DNA of 64,000 bases from Cadophora sp. MPI-SDFR-AT-0126 (taxonomy: Eukaryota; Ascomycota; Leotiomycetes; Helotiales; Ploettnerulaceae), in contig JAGMVK010000009.1 in the NCBI GenBank assembly GCA_020747065.1, positions 682,001-746,000 of the forward strand, read 5' to 3'. Within the stretch, counting starts at the first letter, position 1; the number at the start of each line of letters is the position of its first letter. This document shows, one piece after another, positions 59,257 through 64,000 of this stretch. The translations under genes and the position numbers were made by a program. Under the pieces are notes generated by a model. The model ran no database searches. It was given only the letters and a program-made list of their open reading frames with translations, and was not told the DNA's origin.

Positions 59257-59874
59257 TAAAGGTTTTTAATTTGTTGCATGATTTGACGGCTAATTTTTGA
59301 ACTTCAATCCTTGTTTTATCAGCAACATTACTGTCCTGTAGAACCTTCATCAACTTAACAGATCTTGTATGTAATTACTACTGCCGGCGTTGGAGTGATA
59401 CTTCACCTCAGAACAGAAAATGAATCGACAGATCATGAACGCATAATCAAATTTGTCTTCCATCCACTGTTAGCTCGTTGAGGCTCCTTGATCCTGAACC
59501 TGCCATATTTGAATCAGAATGCAATATTGCCGAGGTTATTTTGATCTTCCTCTCCAGCTTTGACACCATGTTAGAAGCCGGGCGAGGGTAAATAACACCT
59601 ATTCCTTGATAGCAAGAACAAAGTTACAATATTAGAAAGGTCTTTCAACAAAGAAACGGATGCAAATCAAATCATCCAGTCACACAGTTCCACTTCGCCT
59701 CAAAGCGAAAACATTTCCCCATGGCACCGCTCATATCCCACCGCTCACCTTCCCTCCTGCCCTCCACAAAAGCCATTCATTACTGTACCCGCGGCCCCAC
59801 AAAAGTCCACCCCCCTTATCTACGCAAATAAGCGTCCTCGAGTATAAATCATCAACCAAGACAATTCCGTCACC
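59257..59874. other. Intergenic between the kinase gene and a tRNA-like gene
   Basis: Short frames only. The right part is C-rich, like the flank of the first tRNA-like gene. Confidence 0.45.
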
Positions 59875-60023
59875 GGTCGAATAGTTCAGTGGTAGAACGT
59901 CCCCCGACAAAAAAGCACCCTTCCTACTCGATTTTGGATACCCCCGACGTGCACGCGTTTATCGTGCCCTGTAGGTTGGGTGTCGTCTGGGTGGAGACCT
60001 GGGTTCGATTCCCAGTTTGATCA
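59875..60023 (+). tRNA. Second intron-bearing tRNA-like gene, related to that at 640
   Basis: The 7-bp acceptor stem pairs 59875-59881 with 60016-60022 (two G-T wobbles), and A60023 is the discriminator. The D-stem pairs 59884-59887 with 59895-59898. The T-stem is a perfect 5 bp (59999-60003 with 60011-60015) around TTCGATT. The A box TAGTTCAGTGG and B box GGTTCGATTCC are both intact. Terminator T-runs start at 60043. The anticodon arm is interrupted by about 80 nt. TCCCCC (59900-59905) can pair with GGGTGGA (59989-59995) only with one bulged T, and no clear anticodon can be read. Acceptor, D-arm and a 14-nt block inside the intron match the gene at 640. Confidence 0.7.
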
Positions 60024-60042
60024 AATTATTTTGTTCTTGTTC

Positions 60043-60056
60043 TTTTTCTTTTTTTT
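60043..60056 (+). terminator. Pol III terminator (T5-C-T8)
   Basis: Two T runs separated by one C lie 20 nt after the tRNA-like discriminator. Confidence 0.6.
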
Positions 60057-60419
60057 AGTTCGAGATCTTTTACGTCTTAACTATTGTTCTACATTCTCTG
60101 CTTGGAATGCATCTTGTGTTGTTGTGGAGTCAAATCGTCACGTCTGCTTTTTTTTTTTGTTTTTGTTTTTATTTGTTTCGAGCCGTGAGGATTTAAGCGA
60201 GGCTTCTTTTCCTTCACGGCGATACATCAGCACAACAAAGCCGACACATCAGTTTTTGATCTGCAGCAATCACACAAAGATTAGACAGTCGGGAGCGTAT
60301 ACTTTGATTTCTTTCACTCTAAGACAACTTGATGCAAGAAAGATTGTCTCGTTGCGACAGGGTAATTAGGCCCCATTTGTGGATCCCGGCACCCGCAAAC
60401 CCTCACTCAGCATTGCCAG
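60057..60419. other. Intergenic, T-rich on the left
   Basis: A further T-rich tract near 60150. No gene recognised. Confidence 0.45.
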
Positions 60420-62650
60420 TCAGCCATTGCCCTCCTCCTCTCCATCACCCTCCCCATCCTCCTTTTCACCCGGTTTCCTCCCATATATCACATACAGATT
60501 CGAATAAAGCTGCAACGTCCTATCTTTCAACTCATGCCTAACACCGGCACTTAGGACTTCGAACTCTTTGCTGGTCCAGCCCAGCACGCGCGTGAAATGC
60601 GCTGCTCCGTAGGCTGAAGACGCGTCTAGCACTGTAGAATACAATTCATAGTTAGAGCTGTTGTGTTTGGGGGTATGATACTCCAAGAGATGATCAAGAA
60701 TGTACTGGGAGGCAGATTCAAATTGTAGAGTGGAGGAACAAACGATGAAAGGACAGCGCAGAAGGGAATTGAACGTACTGACTTGCTGTTGGTAGAGACC
60801 TACTTCTTTTTGGCGACGGTTCTTGGCCCAGGGTGCTAAGGGTACCTGCGAATTTTTAGTGAATCAGGATGGATGATTTCTTCTTTCCTTCTTTCCGAAA
60901 ATTGAGCCAAGTTGACAACTGACCGACCAGTTGTTGATACTCTCTATTAAGCATCCCCATCACTACCGTAGAGAATGAATTATCCCGTACCTTAATCTTC
61001 TGCTCCACAACCTTCTCAAACCCCACATCTTCCATCCACCCTTTACAAGACTCCACACTCCTAAATGTCCTGCCGATCTTTTCTGCCGCCTCATGTAAGC
61101 CCGCCACCCACAAATTGATATGTTTCGCATCCTTCAACTCTGGTATGCCAGGTTCTTCGGCGTCAGGATCTCGTTGATCTTTACAGTAGAGCTCGAAATC
61201 TACGACTTCGAGCCTGAAGGAGATATTAATACGCGTGTTTGTTCAGATACCCTCCGTGTAACATGAAGAGAACGATCTCTTGTAGATTCGACGTCACAGA
61301 GGGAAGGAAGCTGCATCAAGGGTGGAAATGAGACATACCAGCCTCCGGGCTCGAGATTCTCATAGGCTTGGGAGAGGAGACGAGGCCAGTCTTTGAGAGA
61401 GCCGGCGAGAGATCTTAGATGAATGTAGGAGAAGGGCTTGTGTCTCCAGACGTCTTCCACTACACCTCTAGATCAGTCTATCCGCTCGGAATATGGACTA
61501 GTGGGGACAAAATGGTCCGGAGAGTAAGAATAATCTCTTGGAGAGCAAATAACGAATGGCTACAAGTTTCCGAGGCGCAACTAGAGGGGAAAAACAACAA
61601 GACTTCAGAGGAGCTTACTGTCATCGACTTCGAACTCCAGGTTCGGCGGCACCCTGGAAGCGTGAGCGATAGTTACTTTGGTTGGGTGGCCGTTCGGTCC
61701 GTCTTCGTCTTGTCTAAATCGCCGTATCTGTCTATGTGATGAGGGAGAAGAAGGGGAGATCATACCAGCCAGGTTGTATAGGCGACAGATCCGTCCCCAA
61801 AACATACGACCCGGGAAATTGACTGCCAAATTCCCATGTCAGCTCATCCATATCCACTCTAGTAGTCCCGATCCCTCAGCCCCCTGACCCCTTCATTTGA
61901 GATCCAATCCAAGTTCCAATATTGACATTTCCAAATCTTACTCTGCGAAATCCATGGCCCAAATTCCTGTCCCGGTGCCTGCATCCAGTACCCTTGACGG
62001 ATTGTCTATCGGTGCGTGGAACAGCTTACCCTCTGTTACGAGATTGAAGACGTGGTGGTGGAGGTCGAGACGGTCTTGTTCTGCGTCGTCGTTCGGCTGT
62101 GTTGCTGTTAGGGGACAACTGAACATGTGTGTGTCTTTGCTGGTGACTGAAGTGGGGCGAAGTAACTATGTACCAGTAGGTAATTGCCCTCCTTATACGC
62201 GTGATATCGCCTGCCATTCTACCCATTAACATCAGCCAAGATCCCCCCTCCTTCATGCATCCAGGCAGTTGTGATCCAATAAATATACCTCTATACGATA
62301 CCTCGCAATCCCAGAACTCAATGACGTTCTCGAGCTCGCATCTCTAGAGATTCTAACTAGTCAGAATGTGAATGTCTGGAAATCGGACCAAAATTTGATG
62401 CAAAGGGAGAAAAGTTGCAAGGACATACGAGGCATCGTCTCCAAACGCGGAGTCGTTGTCGAGTGCATCTGCTTCCTGGGAGGGGAGACTCAGTATTTAT
62501 GTCCAGTCCGCCGCTGTAATTGTTCTGTGAGGATATACTCACATCTGCTTCAATCGAAAGCGGTCCAGCTTGTGTCGGAGCAGGAGTAGACTGGCCAGAA
62601 GGGGGCGGAACTGTCGTACTCGGAGGCTGTGGTGTGTCTGCCGTGCACAT
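60420..62650 (-). CDS. LaeA-like SAM-dependent methyltransferase
   Basis: Eleven exons: complement(join(60420..60631,60779..60845,60991..61213,61339..61459,61619..61653,61766..61822,61942..62096,62174..62218,62289..62343,62429..62475,62543..62650)), 374 aa. It belongs to the large fungal group resembling the secondary-metabolism regulator LaeA. Motif I is VLDAGTGTGIWAMDFA (about 121-136). [46 protein letters not shown] and LEPGGWLEVVDFE follow, then the C-terminal HFTRVLGW region. The N-terminus is Pro/Thr-rich. Exons of 35-57 nt are joined in correct phase. The last intron uses donor GTACGT, giving QQQVMLDASSAYG. Substrate unknown; this is one of many paralogues in such genomes, and calling it LaeA itself is not justified. 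Confidence 0.88.
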
Positions 62651-63417
62651 ATTGGGGCTCCAGGAAATTTATGACAACGGAGAAGGGAAGACAGTAACTT
62701 CACCCTGATGACAAGCTTTCATAAATTTGAAGTTAAATACAAAAGAAGGGGAAGCACTGGAAGTCACGGAAATCATGCAGTTCAACGATTCTATGAAATA
62801 CCGTGCTTTTCTCCTCGAGGCAGGAGCGGGTCGACATATGACATGTCATTGCTATCCGTTAAACTTGTGCTCCACGAGATCCCCAAGTCATCTGCGAACA
62901 TATATGCATGCATTTGTGCGTGGGTACATTGTCAATTGCCTCCAAGACTCAGCACCTGATCTGTTGCTTCACTCTATCGATGGTGTATGCCGACGCTTTG
63001 GTGTAATATTGGTCAGTATTTGGGGTCGCACGGTGGAGGGGCGTGTAACCCGTTTTGTCCTAAAATGACGTTTTGACGAGAATTGTTTCCGAGAACGGAG
63101 CCTCTTTGAGATTTAGAGATGGAGTGCCACCGCAATGCTCGCTGTCAGTGGTAAAATTGGGCCGTGGGCTTGATGGCTTGGTCAGATACTGTCCTTTGAC
63201 AGAAGCTCGATGGTGATGACTGGATTTGGTCGTATTTCCCGAGAGGCTTAATTGCCGGATGGAATCCACGACCCGAACGAATAACGGCTTACATTTGCAA
63301 GAGGCGAGAATAAAAGGAGTAAATAGAGGACCGAACATGAGGGTGTGTCGTAAACGTCATTAAATTTCCTGGTAGTTGGTTGACGACATAATGGTCCAAA
63401 CGCCGTACTAAATACAT
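62651..63417. other. Intergenic, no gene recognised
   Basis: The methyltransferase promoter lies to the left and the amine-oxidase 3' flank to the right. Short frames only. Confidence 0.45.
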
Positions 63418-64000
63418 TTACATGATCTTCTTTGCAACTTTCTTGACCTGCACTTGCTGCCTGCGTTCTACACGAAATATCCTCTCGATAATGGAGATTA
63501 AGAGTTGGACGAAAGTGATCCACAGTCGGAGCACCAGATCGGCGATACCTAGGACTGGCCGTCTGCCTCTGCTGAACGTGCTATCTTTGAAGCGGAAGGG
63601 GAGTTGGGCGCCGAGGTGATCTTGGGCTACTTTTAAGCCACTAGAAAAGCCGTCTTCGTGGAAACCATATTTCGTCCAGGCGCCGCAATAACTGATCCCT
63701 CGGGTATTTTGTATCCTTGGCAGGAGGCTTTGGGATCGAATGGCTTCGGCGTTATAGAGAGGGTGGGTGTAAGTGTATCGCCCTTGTACTTTCTCTGGTG
63801 GTGGGAGGTGGAGAGGGTTGAGTGTTACGAGAACGTTTCCAAACAATCTCTCATCCAAATGTTGTAGTATGTTCATGTTGTAGGTGAGGCATACTTGATC
63901 AATGTTGGCGGATGTGGGTGACGACTTTGTAATATAGTTCCAAGAAGACCAGGCTTTCCTCGACTTGGGCATGAGCGATAGGTCTGAATGGAGAATAGCA
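63418..64000 (-). CDS. Flavin-containing amine oxidase family, C-terminal part (cut by window)
   Basis: About 194 codons run leftward from the window end to the stop. The frame is open past the internal Met (SLMPKSRKAWSSWNY), so the gene continues beyond 64000. HSDLSLMP followed by KAWSSWNY, then VCLTYNMNILQ, PEKVQGRYTYTHPLYNAEAI and RGISYCGAWTKYGFHEDGFSSGL, match the end of FAD/NAD(P)-binding amine-oxidase-like proteins that often accompany cyclopropane-fatty-acid-synthase-like enzymes. The GxxYCGAW..GFHEDGF region is the FAD-contacting C-terminal motif. A hydrophobic stretch (ADLVLRLWITFVQLLISII) before a basic tail could anchor it to a membrane. The partner gene would lie outside the window. 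Confidence 0.82.
   Translation of the reverse strand, partial: AILHSDLSLMPKSRKAWSSWNYITKSSPTSANIDQVCLTYNMNILQHLDERLFGNVLVTLNPLHLPPPEKVQGRYTYTHPLYNAEAIRSQSLLPRIQNTRGISYCGAWTKYGFHEDGFSSGLKVAQDHLGAQLPFRFKDSTFSRGRRPVLGIADLVLRLWITFVQLLISIIERIFRVERRQQVQVKKVAKKIM

Noticed and set aside
60420..64000. Secondary-metabolite cluster (methyltransferase plus oxidase)
   Set aside because: There is no backbone synthase, transporter or cluster regulator nearby, and the amine-oxidase family is often linked to lipid modification.

Overview
This is a nuclear segment of a filamentous ascomycete (Pezizomycotina). The evidence is many 48-130 nt spliceosomal introns with GT(A/G)NGT donors, CTAAC/CTAAT-type branch sites and YAG acceptors, together with gene families restricted to or typical of these fungi: a SOM1/Flo8-type LisH regulator, a LaeA-like methyltransferase, and a coilin-like protein with the fungal ubiquitin-like N-terminus. 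Conservation details suggest Leotiomycetes/Helotiales, but that is inference from memory of the families. I see no operons, CRISPR, intact transposon or clear biosynthetic cluster. It is mainly a housekeeping region with wide intergenic spaces.

Layout. 0.6-0.8 kb: an intron-bearing tRNA-like Pol III gene. 1.6-2.8 kb (-): alpha/beta-hydrolase lipase. 3.3-4.06 kb (-) VMA10 (V-ATPase subunit G), divergent from PET117 (COX assembly) at 4.3-4.7 kb (+). 5.2-9.1 kb (-): RPB2. 11.7-12.9 kb (+): zinc alcohol dehydrogenase, convergent with a miniature EF-1alpha-like G-domain protein at 13.1-13.8 kb (-). 16.9-19.5 kb (+): SOM1. 20.6-22.6 kb (+): fusion of MOSC, flavin reductase and 2Fe-2S ferredoxin. 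23.1-24.8 kb (-): aquaporin-type MIP channel. 25.9-26.6 kb (-) BET3 (TRAPP), divergent from the U5 snRNP 40K WD protein at 26.9-28.1 kb (+). 29.8-31.1 kb (+): predicted two-helix membrane protein of unknown function. 33.3-34.2 kb (+): seven-knuckle CCHC protein (GIS2/Byr3/CNBP type). 36.2-37.8 kb (+): DMC1. 38.0-39.0 kb (+): RRP7. 40.4-41.5 kb (-): dienelactone-hydrolase family. 44.2-49.9 kb (+): 1865-residue coilin-like protein. 51.0-51.6 kb (+): small secreted/anchored protein. 51.9-53.2 kb (-): TSTD2/TrhO-like rhodanese. 56.4-59.3 kb (+): kinase with a zinc-ribbon-like motif and a long C-terminal domain. 59.9-60.0 kb: second tRNA-like gene related to the first. 60.4-62.7 kb (-): LaeA-like methyltransferase. 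63.4 kb to the window end (-): C-terminal part of a flavin amine oxidase.

The genes are mostly independent core functions: transcription (RPB2, SOM1), splicing and nuclear-body biology (U5-40K, coilin-like), ribosome biogenesis and translation (RRP7, CCHC protein), trafficking and acidification (BET3, VMA10), respiration (PET117) and meiosis (DMC1). The exon models were assembled by hand by checking reading phase at every junction and the continuity of conserved family motifs. All multi-exon models given here keep frame from start to stop. The most unusual items are the EF-1alpha-derived mini protein lacking the G2/G3 regions, the coilin-like protein, the kinase fusion, three micro-exons (9, 9 and 12 nt), and the pair of tRNA-like genes with a shared 14-nt intron block.
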